From contig CAYRDY010000055.1 in assembly GCA_964423195.1 (NCBI GenBank), positions 1 through 14,754 on the forward strand: DNA of 14,754 nt, read 5' to 3'. This DNA comes from CAKRHR01 sp964423195 (GTDB lineage Bacteria; Bacillota; Clostridia; Lachnospirales; Lachnospiraceae). The position numbers and the translations under genes were made by a program. Below, piece after piece: positions 7,029 through 14,608 of the stretch (positions within the stretch are counted from its first letter, which is position 1; each line of letters opens with the position of its first letter). The notes below the pieces were generated by a model that saw only the letters and a program-made list of their open reading frames with translations, was not told the origin of the DNA and did not search any database.

Positions 7029-8027
7029 ATGAAAAAAGTCAAGTGGGTCCTATTGGCCCTGTGCGTCACGGCCGTGATGGCGGGATGCGGGAAGACGGCC
7101 GGTGGTGACGAGGTCCAGCGCTATGCCTGGCCGCTGGGCACGGCCAGCCCGGAAGATACGGTGACTCAGATCTACGCGGAGGAATTCGTCGCGGCGGTGA
7201 GTGAGCGAAGCGGCGGCAAGATGAAGATTCAGGTTTATCCGAACAGTACGCTGGGCGGCGACAGGGAGCTTTTGGAGTCCTGCCGGGACGGTGACATCCC
7301 TTTTGTGATCCAGAATACGGCGCCGCAGGTGACTTTTATGCAGGATCTGGCTATTTTTGATCTGCCGTGCCGGTTTGACACGATCGAGGAGGTCCGGGCG
7401 AAGGTGGACGAGGAAAAATTTTACAGCCTGCTCGAAGATGTCTATCTGGGCGGCGGCTATCGGCTGCTCGGCTTCGCGGATCAGGGCTTTCGGGTGATGT
7501 CGACCAATAAAAATGTCCAGCGCTTTGACGATTTCGAGGGCCAGAAAATTCGCACCATGGAAAATTCGTACCACATTGATTTCTGGAAGGCGCTCCGCGC
7601 CGCGCCGACCCCGATGACATTCAGCGAGGTGTATATCGGTCTGCAGCAGGGCACGATCGACGCCCAGGAAAATCCATACGAGGTGATTGTGTCCAACCGC
7701 CTCTACGAGCAGCAGGACTACGTCGTGGAGACGAATCACCTGCCGCATCTGATCTCCCTGATCGTCAGCGATGATTTTTTCGGAGAGCTGACAGATGAAC
7801 AGCAACAAATTCTGATGGACGCGGCAGAAGACGCCGGTGCGGCGGCCAGAGAGGCGTCGGACGCTCGGATCGCGGACAAGATTGAGGAGATCAAGGCCAG
7901 CGGCACACAGATCGTGACACTTGACGATGCGGTCGTCGAGCAGATGCGCGAGGCATCGCAGCCGGTTTATGAGGCCATCCGCGAGCATGTCTCCGGGGAT
8001 ATTTACGAGGCATATATGGCAGAGTGA
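7029..8027 (+). CDS. dctP: TRAP transporter solute-binding lipoprotein (DctP family)
   Basis: This is the extracytoplasmic receptor that captures the ligand and delivers it to DctQM. The 332-residue product starts with MKK, a hydrophobic stretch and the lipobox-like VMAGC, so it should be a lipid-anchored lipoprotein, as expected without an outer membrane. The mature part has the DctP pattern: an R in GFRVMST (R155), the carboxylate-binding Arg in KIRTM (R175), PTPMTFSEVYIGLQQG, and QENP (N215). The Arg indicates an organic acid ligand; the exact acid is unknown. ATG 7029 is preferred over TTG 7008 because AGGGGGT precedes it and the signal peptide starts there. Downstream genes have their own promoter. 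Quinate or shikimate is a guess from the aro neighbours. Confidence 0.92.
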   Translation: MKKVKWVLLALCVTAVMAGCGKTAGGDEVQRYAWPLGTASPEDTVTQIYAEEFVAAVSERSGGKMKIQVYPNSTLGGDRELLESCRDGDIPFVIQNTAPQVTFMQDLAIFDLPCRFDTIEEVRAKVDEEKFYSLLEDVYLGGGYRLLGFADQGFRVMSTNKNVQRFDDFEGQKIRTMENSYHIDFWKALRAAPTPMTFSEVYIGLQQGTIDAQENPYEVIVSNRLYEQQDYVVETNHLPHLISLIVSDDFFGELTDEQQQILMDAAEDAGAAAREASDARIADKIEEIKASGTQIVTLDDAVVEQMREASQPVYEAIREHVSGDIYEAYMAE

Positions 8028-8110
8028 CCCGTGGGATGCTTATTCCCCGCGCGTGAAAATTTCAATGGCCTGTCGTTCTATTTTGATGACGGTCCGAAAA
8101 ACTGAGCCAT

Positions 8111-8141
8111 GATCATCATTGACCCATCATTTGTGATGATC
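8111..8141. promoter_or_regulatory. 8-bp inverted repeat upstream of the efp promoter
   Basis: GATCATCA (8111-8118) is repeated inverted as TGATGATC (8134-8141) around a 15-nt centre, ending 13 bp before the efp -35. It could be an operator or an mRNA end structure after dctP. It lacks a T-run, so it is a poor intrinsic terminator. The rest of 8028-8154 shows no gene. Confidence 0.35.
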
Positions 8142-8154
8142 TGCCAAAAAACAG

Positions 8155-8183
8155 TTGAAAAAAATTCGATTTTTAATTATACT
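8155..8183 (+). promoter_or_regulatory. Sigma-A promoter for efp
   Basis: TTGAAA (8155-8160), a 17-nt AT-rich spacer and TATACT (8178-8183) each match consensus at 5 of 6 positions. Transcription would start near 8190, giving a short leader before the efp AAGGAGG site. Confidence 0.75.
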
Positions 8184-8216
8184 AGAGGAAGCGAATGATT
8201 AAGGAGGCTCCATTTT

Positions 8217-8774
8217 ATGGTATCAGCAGGTGATTTTAGAAACGGTCTGACGATCGAGCTTGAGGGAAATGTGTATCAGGTCATTGAATTTCAGCATGTG
8301 AAGCCCGGCAAGGGCGCCGCTTTTGTCCGTACAAAACTGAGGAATATCAAGAACGGCGGCGTGGTTGAAAGGACATTCCGCCCGACTGAGAAGTGTGAGC
8401 AGGCGCATATTGAGAGAAAAGATATGCAGTACCTGTACGGGGACGGCGATCTATATTATTTTATGGATGTCGAGACCTATGACCAGATCGCGCTCAATGA
8501 GGACGCAATCGGTGATGCCCTCAAGTTTGTCAAGGAAAATGAGATGGTGAAGATGCTCTCACACAACGGCGAGATTTTCTCCGTCGAGCCGCCGCTGTTT
8601 GTGGAGCTTGCGGTGACGGAGACAGAGCCTGGCTTCAGGGGTGACACCTCGACGGGCGCGACCAAACCGGCCACCGTGGAGACGGGCGCGACGCTCAATG
8701 TGCCGCTGTTTGTCGAGATCGGCGACGTGCTGAAGATTGATACAAGGACCGGAGAGTATCTGTCCAGAGTTTGA
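8217..8774 (+). CDS. efp: Translation elongation factor P
   Basis: EF-P binds ribosomes stalled on proline stretches and promotes peptide bond formation. The 185-residue product is the normal length and has the three-barrel layout: an N-terminal KOW-like domain with the modification loop KPGKGAAF (tip Lys K32), a central OB domain starting near ERTFRPTEK, and a C-terminal OB domain ending in the signature GDTSTGATKPATVETG...IDTRTGEYLSRV. ATG 8217 follows a strong AAGGAGG. The tip Lys is present; which modification it carries is not visible here, as no epmA/B or ymfI-like gene is nearby. It has its own promoter and a hairpin after it. Confidence 0.97.
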   Translation: MVSAGDFRNGLTIELEGNVYQVIEFQHVKPGKGAAFVRTKLRNIKNGGVVERTFRPTEKCEQAHIERKDMQYLYGDGDLYYFMDVETYDQIALNEDAIGDALKFVKENEMVKMLSHNGEIFSVEPPLFVELAVTETEPGFRGDTSTGATKPATVETGATLNVPLFVEIGDVLKIDTRTGEYLSRV

Positions 8775-8801
8775 TATTTTCAAAGAAATTAAACCTTCAT
8801 G

Positions 8802-8827
8802 CCCCGGAAATGGAATTGTTTCCGGGG
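8802..8827 (+). terminator. Hairpin after efp, probable weak terminator
   Basis: A 9-bp perfect stem CCCCGGAAA/TTTCCGGGG (8802-8810, 8819-8827) with an 8-nt loop lies between the efp stop and the next gene's ribosome site. The following TATTTGTC is only a weak T-run, so partial read-through into the aldolase gene is likely. Confidence 0.5.
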
Positions 8828-8851
8828 TATTTGTCACAGGAGGGGCAAAAA

Positions 8852-9892
8852 GTGATTTATTTAAGTTGTGATTATCACTATGGGGCGCACCCGAAAGTGC
8901 TGGAGCGCCTGATCAGATACAATACGGAGCCGAATGACGGCTACGGTGAGGATGCGCACTGCGCGCATGCCGCACAGCTGATCAGGGCGGCCTGCCGGGC
9001 ACCGGAGGCGGACGTGCATTTTCTGATGGGAGGCACACAGGCCAACGCCACTGTCATTGACTCGGCTCTGCGGCCATATCAGGGTGTTTTGACGGCGCAG
9101 AGCGGGCACATCAACAATCATGAGACGGGCGCCGTCGAGGCCGCGGGACATAAAGTGCTTGCCCTGCGAAGTGACGACGGAAAGATCACCGCGGCTCAGA
9201 TCCACGACGCCTTCATGGCGCACAAGACCAACAGCAGTTATGAGCATCTCGTGATGCCGAAGATGGTCTATCTGTCCAACCCCACAGAGATCGGATCGAT
9301 CTATTCGCGATCGGAACTCGACGCGATCAGCCGCGTCTGCCGTGAGGACGGACTTTATCTGTTTATGGACGGCGCGCGCCTCGGCTATGGCCTGACGTCG
9401 CCGGAAAATGATCTCGATTTGCCGGCGATCGCCAGGGACTGTGATGTCTTCTATATCGGCGGCACCAAATGCGGGGCCATGTTCGGCGAGGCGGTGGTCA
9501 TCATCAATGAGGCGCTGAAGAAGGATTTTCGATTTATGATGAAGCAGCATGGCGCGATGCTCGCCAAGGGCTGGCTCTTGGGCGTCCAGTTTGAGGCACT
9601 CTTTGAGGACGGCCTGTACTTTGAGATCTGCGGCAAGGCCGTGGCCCAGGCCATGCGCATCCGCCGGGCATTCGCGGATAAGGGCGTGCCTTTCCAGGCG
9701 GAGAGCCCGACGAATCAGCAGTTTGTGATGCTTGATGACGCGGTGATCAAAAAATTTGAGGGAAAGTATGTCATCTGCGACGAGGAGAGAGATTCCGGCA
9801 AGAACGTGCGGCCGGTGCGCTTCTGCACAAGCTGGGCCACCACCGACGAGGAGGTGGACGAGGTGCTTTGCGATATCGCCGCATGGTGTTAA
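8852..9892 (+). CDS. ltaE: Low-specificity L-threonine aldolase (PLP, beta-eliminating lyase family)
   Basis: The family cleaves L-threonine or allo-threonine to glycine and acetaldehyde using PLP in the cytoplasm. The 346-residue protein has NDGYGED near the N-terminus, GGTQAN (phosphate-binding loop), HxxxHETGAVE, the DGARLGYG motif whose Asp contacts the PLP ring, the PLP-linking Lys in GGTKCG (K206), and RFCTSWATTDEEVDE near the end. GTG 8852 is chosen because AGGAGGGG lies 6 nt upstream; the frame is open back to TTG 8771, but that part overlaps the efp stop and the hairpin. The final residues DIAAWC lie in a repeat also found at the end of the rhamnosidase gene. Related PLP lyases with other beta-hydroxy amino acid substrates are possible. 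Confidence 0.88.
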   Translation: MIYLSCDYHYGAHPKVLERLIRYNTEPNDGYGEDAHCAHAAQLIRAACRAPEADVHFLMGGTQANATVIDSALRPYQGVLTAQSGHINNHETGAVEAAGHKVLALRSDDGKITAAQIHDAFMAHKTNSSYEHLVMPKMVYLSNPTEIGSIYSRSELDAISRVCREDGLYLFMDGARLGYGLTSPENDLDLPAIARDCDVFYIGGTKCGAMFGEAVVIINEALKKDFRFMMKQHGAMLAKGWLLGVQFEALFEDGLYFEICGKAVAQAMRIRRAFADKGVPFQAESPTNQQFVMLDDAVIKKFEGKYVICDEERDSGKNVRPVRFCTSWATTDEEVDEVLCDIAAWC

Positions 9893-9926
9893 GAAAGGTC
9901 TGTAGAGTGCGCCGCGCGGGCGGCGG
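9872..9926 (+). repeat. REP-like element, copy A (overlaps aldolase 3' end)
   Basis: It begins GATATCG, contains GCATGGTGTTA, and ends in the palindromic core GCCGCGCGGGCGGC, which folds as GCCGC/GCGGC with a 4-nt loop. The first part encodes DIAAWC-stop of the threonine aldolase. It matches copy C at about 46 of 53 aligned positions. Confidence 0.85.
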
Positions 9927-9942
9927 ATAATCATTGATTCGT

Positions 9943-9999
9943 GATATTGATAGATGGTGTCAGATAGGACCTGCGGAGAGTGCGCCGCGCGGGCGGCGG
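9943..9999 (+). repeat. REP-like element, copy B (intergenic)
   Basis: GATATTGATAGATGGTGT is followed by a diverged middle and the exact core GTGCGCCGCGCGGGCGGCGG shared with copy A. Read in the same register it gives DIDRWC but has no stop at the expected place, and no gene ends here. It starts 16 bp after copy A. Confidence 0.8.
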
Positions 10000-10039
10000 A
10001 AGAATCTTGTGTTATATTTATTAGAAATGGGGGCAGGCG

Positions 10040-12817
10040 ATGAGAGATCAATTGTATGTGGACAGTCTGGTGACGGAGCATCAGATCACGCCGCTCGGCA
10101 TTGATATCAAAAGACCGCGCTTCGGGTGGAAACTGCGAAGCAAAGAGAGAGATGTGGTGCAGACCGCGTACCGGCTGCAGATGTTCGCGGGACAGGAGCC
10201 GGTCGTGGATACGGGCAGAATTGAGAGTGACGCCAGCACCGAGGTCGTGATCGAGGGCTGGGAGGCTGCCCCGATGACCCGTTACGACATTGCCGTTCGG
10301 GTCTGGGACAATCTGGGGCGCGAGGCCTCGACCGAGAGCTGGTTTGAGACCGGCAGGCTTGGGACACCGTTTACCAGTGGCTGGGTGGAGCCGGAGCAGA
10401 TTCCCACGCCGCCCAGCATGGAGGGGAAGGATATGAGCAAGGCCGCGGACGGGGCGAATCCCTATCGAGAGGTGACAAGGGATTTTGCAGAGTTTCGTCC
10501 GCCGCAGCGCATCCGGATTCCTTTTGTGCTGGACCGGCCGGTGAAGCGTGCGCGCGTCTACGCCACGGCACATGGCATCTATGAGATGGAAGTCAACGGG
10601 AGAAGAGCGGATGAGCGCAAATTTGCGCCGGAGAATACAACCTACAAAAAGCTCCTGCAGTATCAGACGTATGACGTGACGGCTTTTTTGCGGGGCGGAG
10701 AAAACGTGATCGGGGTCACGGTGGCGGACGGCTGGTGGGCAGGGCGCGTCGGTACGACCGGCGATTGCTGCCAGTACGGCGATAAAGTCGGACTACTCCT
10801 GGACGGCGTGATCGAATACCAGGATGGCACGACACAAAACATTTCCGCGGAACAGGGCGTCTCCTCCACAGGGCCGTTTGTCTACGCCGATCTCTTTGTC
10901 GGGGAGCGGTACGACGCGGGGCGGGAGACGCCGGGCTGGAGCAGTCCGGGATTTGATGACTCGGACTGGAAACCGGTGAAAAAAGCCGTATACCCGATGG
11001 ATCATCTTGTGGGACAGTACGCGCCGCCGGTCCATGTGATCTGCACGCGAAAACCAGAAGCTGTCTTTGTCACCCCTGCGGGCGAGACCATCATCGACGT
11101 GGGTCAGGTGGTCGCCGGCGTGGTCGGGTTTACCGTGACGGCGCCCGCGGGCGTCACGATCACGCTGGAACACACGGAGATTCTGGACGAGTCGGGAAAC
11201 TATTACAACAACATCCTCGGCGTCAATAAGGAGCAGATGGATGTCTATATCACAAAAGCCGGAACACAGACCTACTGCCCGCATTTTACCTACCATGGGT
11301 TTCGCTATGTCAAAGTCAGCGGCTGGCCGGGACGGATCTCGGCAAATGATTTTACAATTTATATTTACAGCAGCCAGATGGAGGATATCGGCTCTTTTTC
11401 CTGTTCGGATGAGCGGCTGAACCGTCTGGCACAAAATATCTGGTGGAGCCAGGTGGCCAATACGATCTCGATTCCGAGTGACTGCCCGCAGCGCGAGAAA
11501 GCGGGCTGGACCGGGGACATCATGGCCTTTGCGCCGACGCTGACTTTCAACCGAGGCGCGGACGCGTTTCTGACAAGCTGGATGAACAATGTGCGCGCCG
11601 ACCAACTGGAAAACGGGGCAATTCCGGATATTGTGCCGGATCTGCCGGCATACAAACAATTCCTGACGGGCGCGTTCGGGTTTGAGACCAGCTGCGGCTG
11701 GGGAGACGCCGTGATTATGGTGCCCTATGCGGTTTACCAGCAGTATGGCGACCGCAGGATTTTGGAGGAAAATTATGGGGCGATGACCCGCTGGATGGCC
11801 TATATTAAGGATCGGTGTGAGAACAACCATCCGGAAGGCTATGAGAACTGGGACGAGGCGCGAAAAGCGCGCAGTCGTTATCTGTGGAACACGGATTTCC
11901 ATTTTGGCGACTGGCTGATTCCAAGCATCGTCCTTGGCAATCCGGACGGTATGGCGATGAACAGCACCGCGACTGCGACGATGCACATCGTCGCGCCGGC
12001 GTTTGCGGCTTTCAGCGCGATGAATATGGCGAAGATCGCTGGGATTCTGGGGAAAGATAAGGATCAGGCATACTACGGCGAGCAGTACCGGCTGATTCGC
12101 AAAGCATTCATCGAGGAATATATTCACGAGGACGGGACGATGGACGCGGATTTTCAGGGAATCTATGTGATCGCGCTGAAGATCGGGCTGGTGCCTGATG
12201 AGCTGCGGGAGAAGATGACGGCTCATCTCTGCGAAATGATTGAAGGGAACCGCGGCTGTCTGGATACCGGTTTTTTAAGTGTCCCATTTCTGATGGACGT
12301 CCTCACGGAAAACGGCCGCAGGGATGTCGCGTACCGGCTCTTGTTCCAGACACAGTGTCCGAGCTGGCTCTATATGGTTGAACACGGCGCGACAACGATG
12401 TGGGAGAGCTGGGGAGCGATCGGAGAGGACGGCGCGGTCAGCACCTACAGCTATAACCATTATGCCTTTGGCTGTGTCGGGGAGTGGATTTATCGGGAAA
12501 TCGGCGGGCTGAAGGCATTGGCGCCGGGATACCGAAAGATTCTGGTCGAGCCTGCCCTGGACTGCGGCCTCACACGCGCGGCGGTCAGCGAGGAGACGCC
12601 ATACGGGCGTGCCTCGGTTGACTGGGAGATCATTGAGGGACGCGCGATCGTCCATGTCTGCGTGCCGGTGAATACGACGGCAGAGATCCGCCTGCCGGGA
12701 CAGGCCGCGCGGACGGTGGGGAGCGGGGCCTATGTCTTTACGGCGGATGTACGGGAAATGACTGCAGTGCGGGCGGCGGATAAAGAGGTACTTCGCGATA
12801 TCGATGCATGGTGTTAG
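10040..12817 (+). CDS. Alpha-L-rhamnosidase, GH78
   Basis: It would remove terminal alpha-L-rhamnose from oligosaccharides or glycosides. The 925-residue protein has the GH78 layout: an N-terminal beta domain with ITPLGIDIKRPRFGW, a carbohydrate-binding-like beta domain (about 150-330), a linker beta domain, the (alpha/alpha)6 catalytic domain from about residue 450, and a C-terminal beta domain. Catalytic acids match the spacing known from Bacillus RhaB: D481, E486 and D493 in SDCPQREKAGWTGD, and E789 in TMWESWG. There is no signal peptide, so it should act inside the cell on imported sugars. ATG 10040 has GGGGGCAGG upstream. The GSGAYVF segment, where such proteins often end, is followed by about 24 extra residues ending DIDAWC that come from the repeat also found in the aldolase gene. 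The esterase gene follows 77 nt later. Confidence 0.94.
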   Translation: MRDQLYVDSLVTEHQITPLGIDIKRPRFGWKLRSKERDVVQTAYRLQMFAGQEPVVDTGRIESDASTEVVIEGWEAAPMTRYDIAVRVWDNLGREASTESWFETGRLGTPFTSGWVEPEQIPTPPSMEGKDMSKAADGANPYREVTRDFAEFRPPQRIRIPFVLDRPVKRARVYATAHGIYEMEVNGRRADERKFAPENTTYKKLLQYQTYDVTAFLRGGENVIGVTVADGWWAGRVGTTGDCCQYGDKVGLLLDGVIEYQDGTTQNISAEQGVSSTGPFVYADLFVGERYDAGRETPGWSSPGFDDSDWKPVKKAVYPMDHLVGQYAPPVHVICTRKPEAVFVTPAGETIIDVGQVVAGVVGFTVTAPAGVTITLEHTEILDESGNYYNNILGVNKEQMDVYITKAGTQTYCPHFTYHGFRYVKVSGWPGRISANDFTIYIYSSQMEDIGSFSCSDERLNRLAQNIWWSQVANTISIPSDCPQREKAGWTGDIMAFAPTLTFNRGADAFLTSWMNNVRADQLENGAIPDIVPDLPAYKQFLTGAFGFETSCGWGDAVIMVPYAVYQQYGDRRILEENYGAMTRWMAYIKDRCENNHPEGYENWDEARKARSRYLWNTDFHFGDWLIPSIVLGNPDGMAMNSTATATMHIVAPAFAAFSAMNMAKIAGILGKDKDQAYYGEQYRLIRKAFIEEYIHEDGTMDADFQGIYVIALKIGLVPDELREKMTAHLCEMIEGNRGCLDTGFLSVPFLMDVLTENGRRDVAYRLLFQTQCPSWLYMVEHGATTMWESWGAIGEDGAVSTYSYNHYAFGCVGEWIYREIGGLKALAPGYRKILVEPALDCGLTRAAVSEETPYGRASVDWEIIEGRAIVHVCVPVNTTAEIRLPGQAARTVGSGAYVFTADVREMTAVRAADKEVLRDIDAWC

Positions 12818-12848
12818 GAAAGTCTGTGGAGCGTGCCGCGCGGGCGGC
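12797..12848 (+). repeat. REP-like element, copy C (overlaps rhamnosidase 3' end)
   Basis: GATATCGATGCATGGTGTTA encodes the final DIDAWC-stop of the rhamnosidase, and the element continues into the same hairpin core GTGCCGCGCGGGCGGC. It is 2.9 kb from copy A. The remaining bases to the esterase start at 12895 hold only its AGGAGGGAG ribosome site. Confidence 0.85.
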
Positions 12849-12894
12849 AACAAGATGATTAGATGTTTAGGAGATCAGGAGGGAGACACAAAGG

Positions 12895-14409
12895 ATGTTT
12901 CAGACAGCAAAAATATTTCAGAGCGGCATGGTGCTGCAGAGGGACAAGGTCATTAAGCTTTGGGGACAGGGCCGCGCGGGCACGGTGGTGAGCGCGAAAA
13001 TCCAGGATCAGTGCGGGAAAACAATCGTGCAGCAGGACGGCCAGTGGATGATGGAGATTCCGCCGCTCACGGCCTCCGAGTGTGAGCGGATGATCATCTG
13101 TTCGGGCGATGAGGAGATCGTGTTGGACGATGTGGCCGTCGGAGAGGTATGGGTCGCGGGTGGCCAGTCCAATATGGAGTTCCAGATGTGTTTTGAAAAA
13201 TTCAGGAATGATGAGATCAAGTCCTGTCCGCAGGCGCAGCTGCGCTTCTTTGATGTGCCGGAGGCCTTTTGCCCGCAGCAGCTTGAAAGGTTTGACTACT
13301 CGGAAAGCGGCGTCTGGCAAAAAGCGACGGCGGCGGATCTCGATCATTTCTCAGCGGTCGGCTATTATTTCCAGAAAGCGCTTCAAAAGTCACTAGGTGT
13401 ACCGATCGGAATCATCGGCTGCAACTGGGGCGGCTCACCGTCCTGCGCTTGGATGTCGCCGTCATCGGCGGCGCGTTTCGGGGTGCCTTGGATGGAGGAT
13501 TATGAAAAGCTGCTGAGGGAGAAAGACTTCGACGCTTATCTGGAGGAACAGATACAGGAACCGATGAATGACCGCAGCCATCCGCTCACAGATCCTTTTA
13601 CGACCTTTATGATGCCGAGGACACCGACACCGGAGGAGATCAGCGCGTTTTTTGCGCAGCTGGGCGGCGGGATGTCGTCGATGCCGGAGGGGTTGCTGCC
13701 GCACTATATCCCAGGAATTCTATATGAGCAGATGGTCAAGACCATCGCGCCGTACAGTGTCCGGGGCGTGATCTGGTACCAGGGTGAGTCCGATGATGTG
13801 CCGGATCGGCAGAATTTGTATGAGGGAATGCTGACTGCCGTGATCAGGGACTGGCGCACCCTGTGGCAGGACGATCAGCTGCCGTTTTTGATCGTACAGC
13901 TGCCGGGCTTCTCAAAGTGGCTGGAGGTTGAGTGCCTGGATTATGCGGCCATCCGCCGCTGTCAGGAGGCCGTGACGAAAAATGTGCCGAACACATGGCT
14001 CTGCTCCATCTCGGACGCCGGCGAGGCGTTAGACATTCACCCGAAGAATAAAAAAGTGGTCGGCGAGCGCCTGGCGTTACTGGCCAGAGGTCATGTCTAC
14101 GGCGAGCCGTTGCTCTGTGACGCGCCGCGCGCCGTCAGCGCGAAACGGGAGGGCGGCAAAATCATCATTCAGTTTGAAAATGCCGGCGGCGGCTTGACGG
14201 TGAAGGGAGAGCGCGTCAATGCCCTTGAAGTGTTGTCAGGCGGTACCGGACTGACTTTTCAGGCGGAGGCTTGCGGGGAGACACTGGTGATTGCGGTTGA
14301 CAAAGAAATATCCTCGGTGAAAATTGATTTCGCCCAGGGGAAGTGGTATCTCGTGAATCTCTATAATGCTGCCGGAATTCCAGCCATCCCGTTTTCCGTG
14401 ATGATATAA
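12895..14409 (+). CDS. SASA-family (sialate O-acetylesterase-like) carbohydrate esterase
   Basis: It probably removes O-acetyl groups from sugars. The 504-residue protein has an N-terminal beta domain and then an SGNH-type core: VWVAGGQSNMEF with the nucleophile S92, IGCNWGGSPSCAWMS, the GVIWYQGESD block, and the late catalytic pair in DIHP (D380, H382). Length fits bacterial SASA proteins. There is no signal peptide, so it is probably cytoplasmic, like the rhamnosidase before it. ATG 12895 follows AGGAGGGAG. SASA members act on sialic acid, acetylated xylan or pectin-type sugars. No nan genes are near, and the GH78 neighbour favours acetylated rhamnose-containing plant glycans, which is inference. 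Confidence 0.88.
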   Translation: MFQTAKIFQSGMVLQRDKVIKLWGQGRAGTVVSAKIQDQCGKTIVQQDGQWMMEIPPLTASECERMIICSGDEEIVLDDVAVGEVWVAGGQSNMEFQMCFEKFRNDEIKSCPQAQLRFFDVPEAFCPQQLERFDYSESGVWQKATAADLDHFSAVGYYFQKALQKSLGVPIGIIGCNWGGSPSCAWMSPSSAARFGVPWMEDYEKLLREKDFDAYLEEQIQEPMNDRSHPLTDPFTTFMMPRTPTPEEISAFFAQLGGGMSSMPEGLLPHYIPGILYEQMVKTIAPYSVRGVIWYQGESDDVPDRQNLYEGMLTAVIRDWRTLWQDDQLPFLIVQLPGFSKWLEVECLDYAAIRRCQEAVTKNVPNTWLCSISDAGEALDIHPKNKKVVGERLALLARGHVYGEPLLCDAPRAVSAKREGGKIIIQFENAGGGLTVKGERVNALEVLSGGTGLTFQAEACGETLVIAVDKEISSVKIDFAQGKWYLVNLYNAAGIPAIPFSVMI

Positions 14410-14492
14410 ATATCAATTAAATGTCAATTCACGTAAATGTCAACTCGCGTAAATGTCAACTCGCGTAAATGTCAACTCACGTAAATGTCAAT
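14408..14492. repeat. 16-bp tandem repeat after the esterase gene
   Basis: Four full units of AAATGTCAA(T/C)TC(A/G)CGT start at 14419, 14435, 14451 and 14467. Partial units are at 14408-14418 and 14483-14492. Variation is limited to a few transitions. The unit length breaks reading frame and the array starts at the esterase stop codon, so it is non-coding. Confidence 0.92.
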
Positions 14493-14556
14493 TTTGATAG
14501 CCCCAATGAATGGAAATTCGAAAAACTGGTGGGAATTTTTCCCGATAAAGCCCCAA

Positions 14557-14598
14557 AAAACCCGAAATATCACAGAATATGTGGATATTTCGGGTTTT
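14557..14598. terminator. Bidirectional intrinsic terminator at the end of the esterase gene
   Basis: A 15-bp perfect inverted repeat (AAAACCCGAAATATC 14557-14571, complement 14584-14598) has a 12-nt loop. T-rich DNA (TTTTCTTTTCTTTTTT, 14595-14610) follows on the plus strand, and an A-run (14555-14560) gives Us for the minus strand. It serves the convergent esterase gene and the minus-strand gene ending at 14609. Confidence 0.92.
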
Positions 14599-14608
14599 CT
14601 TTTCTTTT

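Noticed and set aside
6245..7069. A 274-codon minus-strand open frame opposite dctM
   Set aside because: Its extreme His/Asp/Arg/Gln content is the complement of hydrophobic membrane codons; it is a shadow of dctM.
8771..8851. 27-residue N-terminal extension of the threonine aldolase from TTG 8771
   Set aside because: It overlaps the efp stop and the hairpin, and AGGAGGGG precedes GTG 8852, where family similarity starts.
9900..10000. Hairpin cores of the REP-like copies considered as intrinsic terminators
   Set aside because: The 5-6 bp stems are GC-rich but no T-run follows any copy, so intrinsic termination is unlikely.
8861..10573. A 570-codon open frame on the minus strand opposite the aldolase and rhamnosidase start
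   Set aside because: It runs across a gene boundary opposite two well-supported genes, is rich in His/Arg/Pro as expected for antisense shadows of GC-rich codons, and shows no recognisable domain or ribosome site.
10793..12226. A 477-codon minus-strand open frame inside the rhamnosidase gene
   Set aside because: It lies wholly opposite the GH78 gene with its catalytic motifs, and its composition is that of a shadow frame.
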